Assembly (NCBI GenBank): GCA_020720115.1
Contig: DYPD01000021.1
Span: 1 to 43,105 of the forward strand
Source: Thiomargarita sp.
GTDB lineage: Bacteria > Pseudomonadota > Gammaproteobacteria > Beggiatoales > Beggiatoaceae
DNA length: 43,105 nucleotides
Direction of reading: 5' to 3'
The notes below the pieces were generated by a model. The model was not told where the DNA came from. It made no database searches and was given only the letters and a program-made list of their open reading frames with translations. Positions within the stretch are counted from its first letter, which is position 1, and each line of letters opens with the position of its first letter. Of this stretch, positions 42,122 through 43,105 are shown piece by piece. The translations under genes and the position numbers were made by a program.

Positions 42122-42973
42122 TTAAATGATCCCACGCAGAGAAGTTGCGGGTGGTGAACCTCCGGTTGTTAGGCTATGCGTATTTTTCTCCAACACCGCC
42201 ATAATCTCTTGCGTCGTTACGTTAAGCATCGCTGCAATGTTTTCTATTTCCATGCCCTGTGCTGACAACGCCTGTACCCATTTGCGACGTTCTTCCATGA
42301 CACCTTTTTCATATTGATCGCGTCCAATTTGCTCATAGCCATACTCATCTTTCATATTCGCGTATTCTTGCGGCGAGATTAAATCTTTCTCAATTAAACT
42401 AAAGATTTTCTGGATTTCTGGATGAGAATAACTGATTTCATCCACTTCGCCATCTAGGGTATCTTGAATGGCGCGTAACCATTGCCGATAAGGTTCTGGT
42501 GTTTGTTCTGAGACGTATGGTGGACACAGGTACATGACTTTATGCGGTAATTCATTTAAGCCTTTTCCTTGTAAATCTTTAGGGTCAAAATCAATCACTG
42601 CAATGTCGGTTTGGTGTTTGTCGCCAGAAGTGAGTACCACTAAGGTGATGACTTGTAATGCGGGGGTGTAGGTTTCGCTGGAAGCCACTTGTTCTAATAT
42701 CGCGGCGCAGTGGTAGTGTAAGAAACGGTCATAATGATCGGGAAAGCGCACATGTTGAATGTCAACAATCACGCGGTTTTTTTTGTCTTCAGCAAATAAA
42801 TCAAAACGGGTGGCGACTTTGCCAATGCGAATATCAAAGGTTTTTTCGGTTTCAACGGTATCAATTTCTAATTGTACGCCGGTGAAATCTTTGACAAAGG
42901 CGGTGAATATATCCGGTTGGCAAAAGGCTTTTTTGAATAGAACTTCATAACGCAGTGATCCAACTTGTTTCAT
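42122..42973 (-). CDS. Rpn-family/PD-(D/E)XK nuclease-type putative transposase
   Basis: Track ORF 42122..43039; start MKQVGSLRYEVLFKKAFCQPDIFTAFVKDFTGV chosen; RIGKVATRFDLFAEDKKNRVIVDIQHVRFPDHYDRFLHY typical of the family. Confidence 0.85.
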   Translation of the reverse strand: MKQVGSLRYEVLFKKAFCQPDIFTAFVKDFTGVQLEIDTVETEKTFDIRIGKVATRFDLFAEDKKNRVIVDIQHVRFPDHYDRFLHYHCAAILEQVASSETYTPALQVITLVVLTSGDKHQTDIAVIDFDPKDLQGKGLNELPHKVMYLCPPYVSEQTPEPYRQWLRAIQDTLDGEVDEISYSHPEIQKIFSLIEKDLISPQEYANMKDEYGYEQIGRDQYEKGVMEERRKWVQALSAQGMEIENIAAMLNVTTQEIMAVLEKNTHSLTTGGSPPATSLRGII

Positions 42974-43058
42974 AGCACTGTCTCCGCTGGGTGAGAAAAG
43001 CAAAAGGCACATTTTAAGCCCGCGTAGATACCGTCTCACCCGTCAAGCCCTATCCAAC

Positions 43059-43080
43059 GCTTCGACAGGCTCAGCACAAG
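43059..43080. repeat. GCTTCGACAGGCTCAGCACAAG repeat copy
   Basis: gcttcgacaggctcagcacaag; inverted match, one mismatch, to 1959-1980 in leuS; lies upstream of the Rpn-family gene. Confidence 0.85.
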
Positions 43081-43105
43081 CAAGAAAAGTTGAAAAATCA
43101 GGCTA

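Overview
This 43.1 kb window looks like a gammaproteobacterial chromosome segment, mostly housekeeping genes (leuS, pheA, gshB, manC, proC, nadB, trpS, an rluB-like pseudouridine synthase, moaE). It also holds envelope and signalling genes: an ABC/LolA-like/outer-membrane operon, a GAF-HD-GYP protein, a CheB-CheR-PAS protein, a CHASE2 Ser/Thr kinase with a PP2C phosphatase, an orphan pilin, and LRR and DM9 proteins. The most unusual signal is a short repeat family with core TCGACAAGCTC, or its complement GAGCTTGTCGA. The core sits as the loop of self-complementary arms that differ at each site. It has entered the essential leuS gene in frame at several loops, in both orientations, giving 'ASTSSA' or 'FTELVEV' peptides, including a 13-aa tandem repeat at the start of the editing-domain insertion. 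Other items worth checking: (i) an unlisted edge-truncated gene on the minus strand (1..1026), an effector-associated-like N-terminus followed by kinesin-light-chain-type TPRs; (ii) an 80-codon remnant of a type I polyketide synthase ketosynthase with an internal stop, translationally coupled to the ABC/LolA-like operon; (iii) a frameshift at an A7 tract in the CheB-CheR gene; (iv) an intergenic region with clustered GGGATAAC and GTGCATAAG (DnaA-box-like) repeats. No tRNA, rRNA or CRISPR array was recognised. All calls come from reading the sequence and the ORF track; no searches were run.
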